From the NCBI GenBank assembly GCA_019914945.1, contig CM034107.1, forward strand, positions 4,588,001-4,652,000: a DNA stretch of 64,000 bases, in the 5' to 3' direction. Shown here piece by piece: positions 13,261 to 23,305 of the stretch. This DNA is from Typha latifolia (Eukaryota > Streptophyta > Magnoliopsida > Poales > Typhaceae). Made by a program: the position numbers and the translations under genes. The notes under the pieces were generated by a model. It was not told where the DNA came from. It saw nothing but the letters and a program-made list of their open reading frames with translations, and did no database searches. Each line of letters begins with the position of its first letter. Position 1 is the stretch's first letter.

Positions 13261-13500
13261 TGTAACAACCTATCCTTAAAATGTAACAACCCATGCAGCT
13301 GGGCTTAGCGTGGGGGTGCCATGCACCCCTAGCGTGGCCGTAGCCATCCGGCTGCAGCCAGTTGGCCGCGGCGGGTCCTAGCGCCGCCGCCAAACCCCCC
13401 CACCGCGTCTCTCTCTCCTTCTAAATATCTCTTTCTCTCTCTCTCCCTCTACCAGCGTCGGCCTGCGACCGCCGCCGCCTCTACTAATATGGTGAGCCCC

Positions 13501-13576
<76 letters not shown>

Positions 13577-14854
13577 CCCAAGATCGGGCTCGTCGAAGCT
13601 GAGCTGCCGGTGAGAGGCCGGCCGCTGGCTGGCCAGCAGCGACCGGTGCCCTCCTCGCCGGCCCGGGTCCGCAACTCCCTCCCTCACCTTCTCTCTTTCT
13701 TCTCTTCCTCTTCTTCTTCTTCTTCTTCTTCTTCTTCTTCTTCTTCTTCTTCTTCTTCTTCTTCTTCTTCTTCTTTCTTCTTATTTCTTATTTCTTCTTC
13801 CTTTCTCCTTTCTTTTCCCTCAGCTCCCCTCCTCTCTTCTTTTTCTTCTCTTTCTCCTCCCTCCTCCTCCTCCTCCTCCTCCTCCTTCTTCTGCTTTCTT
13901 TCTTTTTCTTCTTCCTTTTTTTTCTGCATAGTGTTGGGCTCGGCCCAGCACTGTAGCAGGCACTCGTGACATTGTTTTATTATCTACTTTATTTTATATT
14001 TATTTATTTATTTAATTAGGTATTACTTCCTTAATTAATGTAGATAAATTATTTAGAAATTAATTATTTTAATAATAATGTATATTCTTCAACATGATGA
14101 TTATTAATTATAATTAGTATAATTAATGATTAACTAGGTTATAAACTATTATGCATAAATATAGGTAATACTTATTTTGATTTAACTATGTATTTATATT
14201 TCTATTAGATTAATAGATAGTGTTGTAAATTATAATTATTAGATTTATGTACTGATATTCATAATATATATAATTTAAGTAATCTTAACAATTTATTATA
14301 TACTATCGTGTGTAGAATAAGATACTAGTCTTATTAATTAATTAATTATTTTGCATAATTAAGTAAATACTATATAACTTCTAATTAATCAAAATAGACT
14401 AAGAAATATAAATGTATTATAAATAGATCTTATCTATACTTATATCCCATTTATAATTGTTTAGCTTTTACTTTATAATTATATATTTAGAATACTAAAT
14501 AAAAAGAAACGAACCTATATTATAACTAGCATTTTATAATAATAGTATGTCATAATATTTGAATCGTACCTATAATGTGAATTAGTTATGTACAAAGTAA
14601 AATAAGTGATTTTAAACCAAATAAACTTTTATATTCTACTTGAACTAATTTTAATTGGATAAACGACTAACTAATATTACTTGAATATTTTCAGATCCTG
14701 AACCCCCTTATTTGAGACCCCGTGGACTTTGCTAGCGATGAGTGTCACTCGGTTAACTAACGGACGTGAGAGATGTGTGGTTTGTGTCTTCTGATCAGAC
14801 GGTGAGTAGTCTTATCCCATAGATGCCTTTATCAAATTAGGTTATATTATATAT
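13261..14854 (+). mobile_element. Element A, 3' LTR, truncated
   Basis: Homologous to LTR1 from its start to about LTR1 position 8480, then similarity ends abruptly after GGTTATATTATATATTA. The first 40 bases contain the start TGTAACAACC twice, with loss of the GC-rich hairpin part present in LTR1. It contains (CT)n at 13506-13568 and (TTC)n at about 13708-13774. The missing second half means there is no right-hand target duplication to pair with CATTT at 6798-6802. Confidence 0.75.
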
Positions 14855-15256
14855 TAGAGATCTTGCCAATAGGTGAAAAATAGAGCTTGATTAGTGTTAT
14901 ATGCTAGATGTGTTATGTTATATGATGTATTAGTTGACATTTTTTGAAGTGTGTCTTTATCTTCGTCTTATATTTTAGTAGGTGACTTTGTGCTTCTATA
15001 ATTATATATATACCACTATTGTGTATATGTAATAGTGAAAGCTTTTGATGATGTGTTATGGCCTTTGTGGAGCCCTACTAGGGTTATCTATACGTTGTTG
15101 ATAGTCATACTTGAATTATTTTTTGTTTAGATATTGTGGATAAAATTATGATGTTGATACATATTTTTTATTATCGACAACTAACCAAGTTGCCAAGTTC
15201 CTTGCATGTGTTGTGTGGGCTCGTGTAATGCATATGTTTAAGATTTGGGTGTTACA
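14855..15256 (+). mobile_element. 3' tail of another LTR, joined to element A LTR2
   Basis: Ends GGGTGTTACA and is followed by a primer-site-like TGGTATTAGAGC at 15265-15276, so this is the end of a 5' LTR. A short block (GATGTGTTATGGCCTTTGTGG near 15050) resembles the LTR1 tail near 9867 but is clearly diverged. The junction at 14854 therefore joins two different LTRs. Confidence 0.6.
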
Positions 15257-15434
15257 TTTTAGAGTGGTATTAGAGCCTAGGTTTGATAAGTATCCAGCAT
15301 ATCATTAAGATCATTTGTACATTATCACCTTGAGTCTAGAAAAGTATTGCTATTTTAGGATTACACAAGAGATAATTTTTAGAGTTTTGCTTAATCACTA
15401 ATCAGTTTATGAATTTGACTATTTTCGCAGAAAG

Positions 15435-15930
15435 ATGTCGCCCGGTCGCAGAGGTTCACAGTCTAGGGTGACCTCCACAGCTGAGGCCCCTACTGAGACC
15501 CTAGAAGTTTCTCCATCCATAGAGGAGTGTGATCCTATTTCACACCTCCTTGACAATCAAGAAAGACTTCTTGAGGAAATCCTATGGAGTAGAGGAGTTA
15601 GCATATTAGTAGAGAGTTCTAAGCCACTTCCTATAGTGGATATCACCTTAAATAAGTTTATGTAGTTAAACCCCGCAATTTATAGTGAAGGCGTTGATCC
15701 ACTAGAGACCAGTGGATGATTATCGGATATAGAAAAAAATGTTAGATGCTCTAGGATGTAATGATCAGCAAAAGGTAGCCTTTGCTGTCTTTATGCTTAG
15801 GGTTGAGGCGGAACAATGGTGGAAAGGCACAAAAAAACTAATAAAATCAAGGATAGGAGATGCCGTCATCACTTGGGAGTTATTTCTTGATGGTATTAAG
15901 GATAGTTTTCCACATCTGCTAGCCAGAGCT
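15435..15930 (+). pseudogene. Broken Ty3/Gypsy gag
   Basis: Frame 15435-15665 reads MSPGRRGSQS and onward, ending in NKFM then a stop. The frame from 15739 reads MLDALGCNDQQKVAFAVFML, VEAEQWWKGTKKL and VITWELFLDGIKDSFP. This is the classical plant Gypsy gag core (KM-DVLGC..QKV..A.FML..EA..WW....W..F...F....P). The stop after NKFM and the frame change break it. After DSFP the similarity to gag ends, so the rest of the element is lost. Confidence 0.75.
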
Positions 15931-16242
15931 TATCGTCTTCGCATCACAGCGTTGCCCCATCAAATTCCCCCTTTTTCTCTTTACTTGTCCTCAAATGAAC
16001 TCCATAAGTATTTTGCACTAGATAACAATTCATCATTAGAAAATTTGAAAAACAAGGACATTTCATAAAATGATTAGTACCTGAGTTAGATTTCCTCTTG
16101 CTTGAGAGCTTCAAAGCTTTTGCTTTGCCCAGATTCTCCCTTGTGCATGGGTTAGATATCCTCAAGTAAGACATTTTTTCCACCACCACCATTTTCTCCT
16201 TTTCAGTCTCCATATTAGATAGTTTGATTGATGTCCTAGAGA

Positions 16243-16282
<40 letters not shown>

Positions 16283-17030
16283 TCCCTTTTTTTGTTTGTC
16301 TTCTACCATATTCTCTCTTTGTGCCATCTCCTTAGATATCTTTGGCCTCCCCCTTATCTTCCTTATTTACATCCTCTATTACCCAAACACTCTGTATATA
16401 TATATATACTTATTTATTCCTTTCATTTTCCTAGTAGAACATTTACCAGGACTCATTCTGACATTCCCCCCTAATCTTTTCTAGTTTTTGTTACTGCTCT
16501 GATCAAACCCTTGTGTAGTCATTTCCTAATCCATGTATAAGCCTTGCTTTTTGTTGCTTCTGAATTGATCCTTCTATTTCACAGTTCACCTCAAAAACCA
16601 TCCTTTCAATCATGACAATAATTTTGATAGAGATATCTACGACATCTTTCAACATCACTTGCAAGAATGCTGATTTTAAATTGTGTCTTTCTACTTGTTC
16701 TTTCATCAACTATCACCAATAACCCAGATGATTCTATTATTTTCAGAAAGTGAATGCAATTCCAATATTATAAGGGTATACCTAATAGATCAATCTATAT
16801 TGTTTCTCTTCTGCAAAGCATCTTTAGATCTTCTCTCCACGGGATTCATTACTTCTTCCATTCTTTGTACTAAAGGAAAGTCCACCATTCGTGTCCCTAA
16901 TCTCACAGCTTACCCAGCACCAACTCTAAATTTTTATTAGAGATTTGATCATTCTTCACCGGCACCAGCACACACTGCTTCTCTATCTCATCTCCTTTGA
17001 AGCACTAAGCATCACCAATGAACCCTCTAG
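15931..17030. other. Patchwork of unrecognised sequence with microsatellites
   Basis: Includes (CA)n at about 16247-16272 and (TA)n near 16395-16408. No intact gene was recognised. Part may be LINE ORF1 debris on the minus strand, judging from the zinc knuckle that follows. Confidence 0.4.
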
Positions 17031-17037
17031 CAAAGGG

Positions 17038-17116
17038 TTCCTCTCCTCTATCTTGTGCAACTTGCAAAATCATGAACGATGCCCAAACTTTTCACACTTG
17101 TAGCAAAAATTAATGT
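17038..17116 (-). pseudogene. LINE ORF1 CCHC zinc-knuckle remnant
   Basis: The minus strand reads INFCYKCEKFGHRS, a stop, then FCKLHKIEERNP. The C-x2-C-x4-H-x4-C spacing of a retroelement zinc knuckle is present but contains a stop codon. The LINE reverse transcriptase fragment next to it is on the opposite strand, so they are not one element in its original arrangement. Confidence 0.5.
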
Positions 17117-17149
17117 TATTCCGGGAATAATAAATTTTAATAAGAGCTC

Positions 17150-17545
17150 TTTAAGTTACTTAGTAATAACCCAGATAAAGAAAAAGCTTTTGCTGGTATG
17201 CTAAATTATAAGGTTGAAAGGCTATCTATAAAATATTTGGGGTTGCCTCTGTATGATAGTAAGTTTAAAAAATAGGATTAGTGAGTAGTGACCGGTGATT
17301 GAAAAAGTTGGAAAGTTATTTTCTCTCTAGGGTAGAATTGTAGTGATTAACTCAGTGTTGAATTCTATTCCACCATATTATTTTTCCTTCTTCGCATGGC
17401 AAGGTATTAGTGAGAGAAAAAAATGTTCTTTATTGAATTGAGAAAAGGTGGTGAAATGGGCGTAGTTGATTTGCAGGATATGAACATGGCTTTACTTGCT
17501 GAGTGGGGGTGGGGGCTGTTAAATTCTAACAATTGGTTATGAGTT
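17150..17545 (+). pseudogene. LINE reverse transcriptase C-terminal remnant
   Basis: Reads KYLGLPLYDSKFKK, RIVVINSVLNSIPPYYFSFF and EMGVVDLQDMNMALLAEWGW across frames. These match the conserved end of plant L1-type LINE ORF2 (YLGLPL, R..LINSVLSSIP, GLG..DL...N.ALL.KW). Frameshifts and stops show it is dead. Confidence 0.7.
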
Positions 17546-17737
17546 GAGGTGCTGATGCAGAGATATTAAAAAATAAATAAAAACTGAATAAAGTGGAGAT
17601 TAATTAGGAGAGTGTAGTCTGATCATCAAATTTCCAAACTTGTTTAAGATTATTCTTGACGAGTAATCTGAGAAGTCAACCAAATCTTTGCAAATCTTAG
17701 TTTGTCGCGCACGAAACCCAAAATGAATCGGGTTGAT

Positions 17738-17845
17738 TAATAATAGAAGTGAATCCAATAAAAGCAACTCACGTGTCTTGGACGAACCACAGAGGAACTG
17801 GGACATACCATACCATGCATGATACCACCCTCTTCACTATAAAAA
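17738..17845 (+). promoter_or_regulatory. Promoter of IDL-like repeat gene, copy 1
   Basis: A G-box CACGTG lies at 17770-17775 and a TATA box TATAAAAA at 17838-17845, about 110 bases before the ATG. A CTCCT pentamer run (17886-17910) lies in the presumed leader. The promoter is identical by eye to that of copy 2. Confidence 0.7.
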
Positions 17846-17955
17846 CACTTCAACACTCCGTCTTCTCTCCCCCACCTAGATCATACTCCTCTCCTCTCCT
17901 CTCCTCTCCTCGTAATAGAAGACGAATTTTGGAGCTTCTACTACGTACGAGTAAG

Positions 17956-18978
17956 ATGGCAGGTTGGGCTTCTCTCTCTTTCGCAATCATAATACTGATG
18001 ATGAATTGCTGCTCTTTCGGCTCCGCGGCAAGGCCGTTCATTGGATTTCCTCTCCCACCTTCCAACCAAGTGACGTCGCCGCCGATTGATACTATATTTC
18101 CTATGCTACCGAAGGGATTTAATCCTCCTTCTTTGCCTTCAAACCAAGTGCCGCCGTCGCCGTTCGGTACTCGATTTCCCATGCTGCCAAAGGGATTTAA
18201 TCCTCCCTCCTCCCCTTCAAACGAAGTGATACGGTGGCCGCCGCCGCCACCTGATGCTCGATTTCCTATGCTTCCAAAGGGATTTAATCCTCCCTCCTCG
18301 CCTTCAAACGAAGTGATACGGTGGCCGCCGCCGCCACCTGATGCTCGATTTCCTATGCTTCCAAAGGGTTTTAATCCTCCCTCCTTGCCTTCGAACCGAG
18401 TGATGCAGTCGCCGCCGCCGCCGCCTGACACTGAATTTCCTATGCTGCCGAAGGGATTTAATCCTCCCTCCTCCCCTTCAAACGAAGTGATACGGTGGCC
18501 GCCGCCGCCACCTGATGCTCGATTTCCTATGCTTCCAAAGGGTTTTAATCCTCCCTCCTTGCCTTCGAACCGAGTGATGCAGTCGCCGCCGCCGCCGCCT
18601 GACACTGAATTTCCTATGCTGCCGAAGGGATTTAATCCTCCCTCCTCCCCTTCAAACGAAGTGATACGGTGGCCGCCGCCGCCGCCTGATGCTCGATTTC
18701 CTATGCTTCCAAAGGGATTCAATCCTCCCTCCTCGCCTTCAAATCAAGTGATGAAGTCGCCGCCACCGCCGCCTGATGCTCGATTTCCTATGCTTCCAAA
18801 GGGATTTAATCCTCCCTCCTTGCCTTCAAATCAAGTGATGAAGTCGCCGCCACCGCCGCCTGATGCTCGATTTCCTATGCTTCCAAAGGGATTTAATCCT
18901 CCCTCCCTGCCTTCAAACCAAGTGATGAAGTCGCCGCCGCCTGATGCTCGATTTCCTCTGTTCGAGACTTCAAATTAG
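17956..18978 (+). CDS. Secreted multi-repeat IDA-LIKE-type peptide precursor, copy 1 (10 repeats)
   Basis: Single-exon, 340 residues. The start at 17956 is chosen because it follows the TATA box and leader and opens a signal peptide (MAGWASLSFAIIILMMNCCS, cleavage likely after GSAA). The frame is open upstream to 17749, but that is promoter sequence. Residues 48-332 are ten tandem units of 26-29 residues, each starting FPMLPKGFNPPS[SL]PSN and ending in a Pro-rich linker, several with extensin-like SPPPPP. The unit core aligns with the IDA/IDL EPIP motif (F-x-x-LPKG, then PPSxPS). It has Asn where IDA has Lys-Arg-His-Asn, and one residue fewer before PPS. Family knowledge: IDA/IDL precursors are short, intronless, secreted and usually carry one C-terminal EPIP bound by HAESA-type receptors. 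Inference: an apoplastic multi-peptide precursor. Alternative: a Pro-rich cell-wall protein that resembles EPIP by chance. Confidence 0.72.
   Translation: MAGWASLSFAIIILMMNCCSFGSAARPFIGFPLPPSNQVTSPPIDTIFPMLPKGFNPPSLPSNQVPPSPFGTRFPMLPKGFNPPSSPSNEVIRWPPPPPDARFPMLPKGFNPPSSPSNEVIRWPPPPPDARFPMLPKGFNPPSLPSNRVMQSPPPPPDTEFPMLPKGFNPPSSPSNEVIRWPPPPPDARFPMLPKGFNPPSLPSNRVMQSPPPPPDTEFPMLPKGFNPPSSPSNEVIRWPPPPPDARFPMLPKGFNPPSSPSNQVMKSPPPPPDARFPMLPKGFNPPSLPSNQVMKSPPPPPDARFPMLPKGFNPPSLPSNQVMKSPPPDARFPLFETSN
18097..18951 (+). repeat. Coding minisatellite of 87-bp units, with a 174-bp higher-order unit
   Basis: Ten units, eight of 29 codons, the first 26 and the last 27. Units alternate between a type ending EVIRWPPPPPDAR and a type ending RVMQSPPPPPDTE. 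The two-unit block (units 3-4 and 5-6) is repeated almost exactly, indicating expansion by two-unit steps. Units 8-10 carry QVMKS. A degenerate unit (FPLFETSN) ends the protein. Confidence 0.9.
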
Positions 18979-19700
18979 GTGCTGCAGCCGCCGCCACCGC
19001 CGTTCAATGTTATGACTTACGTTCTCAAGATTACGTGATAAAAGTGACAGTAGTAGTGGTATTTCTTTTTTATTTTATTTTAATGTACTATTAGTATTAA
19101 GAGAGAAATAAAGGCGGTGCCTTTTATTTTGATCTCTATTCTAGCACGCGCGCGAGAGCGAGCGAATGAGCGAGGTAAATCCCAAATTGGTTGGTTGTCT
19201 CTACACGTGGCAGATCCTAGACTTCACGCCCTGCGAGTACCTCTTCCATTCCAAAACCATTGATAGTCTAATAAAAAAAATCCAGTACATCTTACATTCA
19301 AAGAAAAATGCCATCGCCGGCATGAGATAACTCCACCTATCCAGTAAGAACATTTCATCTCGCCATAAAGATCGAAAAAAAATGAAAGAAATGTGAATAT
19401 TTATGGCATCAAAGAATGCCTCGTTCACCATTGTAAACCATGAGAATGGCTGCTTCAATTACGGGGCTTCGATGGTGTTGGAGAAGAAGGCGGTTTAAGA
19501 TCGTCGTACTGCATCAACGAAATTAGAGAAAAGGTTTAAATGCATCTGAAATGCAAGACCCCAATATTGACAAGCTATGCTTTGTAACTAGTTTCATTCT
19601 ATCAGATGAAGTATCTTCATGTAAAACATGCCTTATACACTTCTAGCGCATTTGAACACTAACTAGCAGATGATATGTATAGACAATCACATACATTATT
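18979..19700. other. 3' flank of IDL-like copy 1 and convergent flank of the rhodanese gene
   Basis: Up to about 19130 the sequence aligns with the 3' flank of copy 2 with many differences (AGAGAGAAATAAAGG near 19101). A G-box CACGTG is at 19204-19209. No gene recognised. Part of it is probably 3' UTR of both convergent genes. Confidence 0.5.
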
Positions 19701-19708
19701 CCATTAAT

Positions 19709-22700
19709 TTAAGGCATTAAGAGAATCTGAGTTTGAGGGGTTCGTACATTTGGGTATGGAGATGATGATCGTCTTTGAGGTGCGAGTTTTGCTTCTGGAA
19801 CAGTTTCAGTATGTTTAACGTAACCATTCTCTTTCTTTAGACTGTCCGGCTGGATGCTTGGAGAAGCCAGTGCTTGTCCATTTCCAGTGTCTTCCCTGAC
19901 ATTAATCTCTGAAAGGGCTGCTTTCAGTCTCTCCTCTTTTCTTGGATAAACATGCACAGATGGAGGAAGACACCTTTCTTGAATTGCCTAGATAAGAACA
20001 AGAAAGGAACCATTAGCGAAAAGATATACATTTATACAAGGAGGACTAAATGTAAATATGTTAAAATATAAAATACAAAAATCACCGTTCTTTAATAGTT
20101 TTAAACTTTTAGATAAGTTAATATGGTATTAGAGCTAGAAGTTATAAGTTTAAATCATGTCATGTTCATGCTTGCCTGAAAAATATATAATGCAGCCAAT
20201 TTAAATTAAAATCACTTCTTAAGCCCATCAAAATATTTTAGCTTAGAAGTGAAGGAAAGAGTTGAATATAAAATATAAAAACCTTCATTCTCTAATAACT
20301 TAAACTTTTAGAACAATTGGTGAATTAAAAAAAAAGGCACTATATCAAAAGCCTGTGTTGGATTTACTACATAAATGTAGCAAAGGTGTGATCGTGGTTG
20401 GCTTTTGTGTGAATATCATAAATTTTTTATTCTAGATAATCCACATTGAGATCTATAGGAGTATAGGATAAGTGCATCCAGCAACAGATTAGTCAATATA
20501 TCATCTGAATTCTGAAATAACTAATTAAGTGCAAGGGGAAAAAGAGGAACTAACCTGCCATCCATCCTTGCCTCTGAGTCCGCCTTTGATTGCATATGCC
20601 TCTTTAAAACCATTCTTGTACAATAGTTCAGCCACTTTCAAAGAATCACCATCAAAGCTACCTTACACGCAGAATTAAACTCAGCAATGACTAGCAATCA
20701 CAAGCTTAAACAATGAATATCCAGAAAAGGCCATTTCATTAATATATGTATAGAAGGGGCAAATGAAAGTCCCTAAAACAACTGCATCTGTGGTTAAGGA
20801 AACCTAATCCTTCATCTCCCTATAGAACTGTCAATAGAAAGAAAGAAGAAGAAGAAGAAGAAGAAGGTTTCCAGATTATGAGGCAACCTGAAGGAGAGCT
20901 CTATTGTCTGCATAACATATCATCTAAGAAACATGGAGAACTTTCAAAGAAAAACAAGCCAAGTATGATGTGTTACATGTCTCACTACAAAAATATTCAG
21001 ATAGTCACTTAATTATTCCTTGATATGGAACAAGATGTATAATATTTTTCATTTATGTTTGTTTAAGTCCTACTTTTTTCGTGTCAGACAAATTTGACAG
21101 ATAAGCCTTTCTTAGGATGTAGGTGATTTAGTAAAGTGCCTTAAGATCAGTATCTCCCTTCTTGGTGTCTCTAAAGAAATGAGCTAGAGCTGCAACCACC
21201 TGTGGGTGGGAAGAAAATTCAGAAATGATCTATGCACACAATTATGGAGAAGAAGTGAAAGTACCTTTTCTACCTAGAATGAAGAAACATAGGCGCTTCT
21301 TGGTTTTGAAGAAGTATATAACTAATACACAAGCAATAAATTAATTTTGAGATCGGAGAATGGGTTGTTTGGTTAAACATGAGTCACGGACAATGAAATT
21401 CAACTAGTACCAAAGCACTTTAAGAAATTCAGTTTGTAGGGAACAAAGCACTATTAATCTGTGTAATCTTTTTCCGTAAAGAACATATGGTCACATACTC
21501 TTCAAACATAATAGTTCATCATATATGTCTGCTCTCTTTCATGATGCTTAAGTTATTCTTTAAGTAGCGTCGGTTATGCAGCACTGCATCTCTCTCTCTT
21601 CCCGTCTAAATTTTCAATTATTTTCCTGCCAAAATGATAGTCCTCTGCTTTCTTTCATATTTACTTTTGGAGGTTAAATGTTTACCCTTTAAACTATATA
21701 ACTTATTCATATGAATTTTTCAATGATACTTGTGATAATAGAAGAATACAATTGTCGAAAATGACTAAGGGAAAAAGGGAAGACACCTTTAATTAGGCAT
21801 CCGAAGCTCAGGTGTTCATAAAAGTAACAAATGACCATACTATTTATTAAGAAACTACAGAAATTGCATAAATCTATTTAGTAAGAAACTACAAAAATAT
21901 CAAAAATAATTATCATGAAGGGAAAAAAGAAATAATCTCATAGAAGTACCAACCATATGAGAGATATGCAATCAATACTGTTCTTAATCATCTAACTAGA
22001 TCCTCAATAGAAGTAACAAAATTTCAAAATATTTAGTTACTTAGAATTCCACACGACGTATAATTTTCTTGAATTCATCAATGTTTAATTCTTTCCTGAT
22101 AATTTATAGAACTGTACAGCAGAATATTCTTAAAAACTCACTTGTCAAGGACACAGATGATGGTGTTGGCAGGATCTCCATAGTTCTTCAAGATCTCCTT
22201 AACGAATCCCTTCTCTTCTCCTTCGGAAAACTCCACCTGAAGCACATTTTTATTAAAAACCTTCAAATCGGGAGGGGCCATGAACATAACACTTTGCTTC
22301 CTCCTAATATCTAGAAGCTGCGCTTCCGGCATATCCTTGAGCTTCCTGAAAGCATCAATTGCAGTGATGGGCTTATACTTCTTCAGATACTCTTGGGTCA
22401 GTGGAATCACCACAAGCCAAATAAATGCGATTCCGGGGACAAAGAACGGGTTCCGGGTAAAGAAATCGTCGATTGAAGCAAGGATGGTCTCTAAATTTAT
22501 CTTCTGAGATACCTGCTCAGTCTCAGCCGCAGAGGAAGGGAAAGGGAGAAAAATGGCGGCCATTTCGAGGGAAAATATGAGATGGGTAGCTATAAAACCA
22601 GAGAAAGATGTCGCCTTTTTGGTCGGAACAGGAAGGTTTGGAGAATTTACGACTTGGGTAGCGGAACTTTTGAAGAACGATGAGATTTTTCGTGTAGAGA

Positions 22701-22809
22701 GGTGGTTTCGGGTAAGATTTAGAAGATGGGTACGTGAGATTTTTGGAGGAGAAGGATGAGAGAGAGGATTGGATTTGGGAACGAAGTGGTGCCCATGGAT
22801 GAGAGCCAT
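19709..22809 (-). CDS. STR4A: Chloroplast rhodanese-like domain protein, STR4A type (one apparent frameshift)
   Basis: Three exons: 22809-22142 (phase 2 donor GTGAGT), 20658-20555 and 19987-19709. The product resembles plastid rhodanese-like protein 4A: a Ser/Thr/Arg-rich transit peptide (about residues 1-55), a hydrophobic segment near residues 75-100, a membrane segment FVPGIAFIWLVVIPL, then the rhodanese-like part DAFRKLKDMPEAQLLDIRRK, VFNKNVLQVEFSEGEEKGFV, YAIKGGLRGKDGWQ and AIQERCLPPSVHVYP. The catalytic-loop region reads IICVLDN, lacking a typical active Cys loop, so it is probably not a sulfurtransferase; related TROL anchors ferredoxin-NADP reductase. In exon 2 a run of four T (rc of 20639-20642 region) shifts the frame. 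With three T the three exons join in phase, giving about 349 residues. As written, the frame stops soon after LDNFDGDSF. This may be a pseudogene, an allele or a sequencing error. Confidence 0.82.
20059..20320 (+). mobile_element. Possible SMART/TRIM-type mini LTR retrotransposon in the STR4A intron
   Basis: Two diverged direct repeats of about 55-60 bases (AATATAAAATACAAAAATCA near 20064 and AATATAAAATATAAAAACC near 20266, both continuing to TTAAACTTTTAGA) flank a short interior. The left copy is followed by TGGTATTAGAGC, a one-mismatch initiator tRNA-Met primer site. It is too short to encode anything. No clear target duplication was found. Confidence 0.45.
20321..22141 (-). other. Introns of the STR4A-like gene (apart from exon 2)
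   Basis: AT-rich sequence with GAAGAAGAA repeats near 20843-20867. No embedded gene recognised. Confidence 0.5.
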
Positions 22810-22879
22810 TGGAGGAGCGAGCGAGAGAGGGAGGGAGGGAGAGAGAGAGAGTTATCCAGTCTCTATATCCGGGCAAGCG

Positions 22880-23150
22880 TGCGAGTCACTTGAAAGGACA
22901 TGAAGTCGGCGCAGTGTTAGTTATGTAGTTGCCGAATTCATTACAAAATGACTTTTTTGTTTGGGACATAAATAGCTAAAAAATAATGGAAAAGCTTATT
23001 TTTTATCTGGCGATGCTCTAAGCCTCTAACAAGGATACTTTAAATGTCAGCTAAAAGTATGATACATGTGAAGGTGGCATGTCTTATTGTCTTAATAATA
23101 AGTTTAATTTGTAGTTATAACGCCAACACCGATTATTTAGAAAAGAACAC
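22880..23150. other. Short intergenic spacer between STR4A and IDL-like copy 2
   Basis: No gene seen. The copy-2 3' flank homology begins at about 23150. Confidence 0.4.
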
Positions 23151-23305
23151 TAGAATAGAAATTAAAATAAAAAAGCACCTCCTTTATTTCTCTCGTAATA
23201 CTAGTAGTACATTGAAATAAGAAAAGGAATACGATTACTACTGCCATTATTATCACCCAATCCTGCCATAACATCGAACGGCGATGGAGGTCGCGGCTGC
23301 CGCAC

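Noticed and set aside
17749..17955. N-terminal extension of the IDL-like frame from MNPIKATHVS
   Set aside because: It runs through the G-box, TATA box and leader. The ATG at 17956 opens a clean signal peptide.
17850..18722. 290-residue Gly-rich antisense frame over IDL copy 1 (and 258 residues over copy 2, 23319-24095)
   Set aside because: It is the shadow of a tandem-repeat gene whose unit length is a multiple of three and lacks antisense stops. The sense strand has the TATA box, leader and signal peptide.
18097..18951. CRISPR-like regular array
   Set aside because: Plant coding minisatellite with coding-phase units; there are no unrelated spacers.
17956..18978. Hydroxyproline-rich systemin or PIP/CEP precursor
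   Set aside because: The units lack the PIP SGPS..GxGH and CEP C-terminal motifs, and the LPKG..PPSxPS order fits IDA/IDL better. Not excluded for systemin-like processing.
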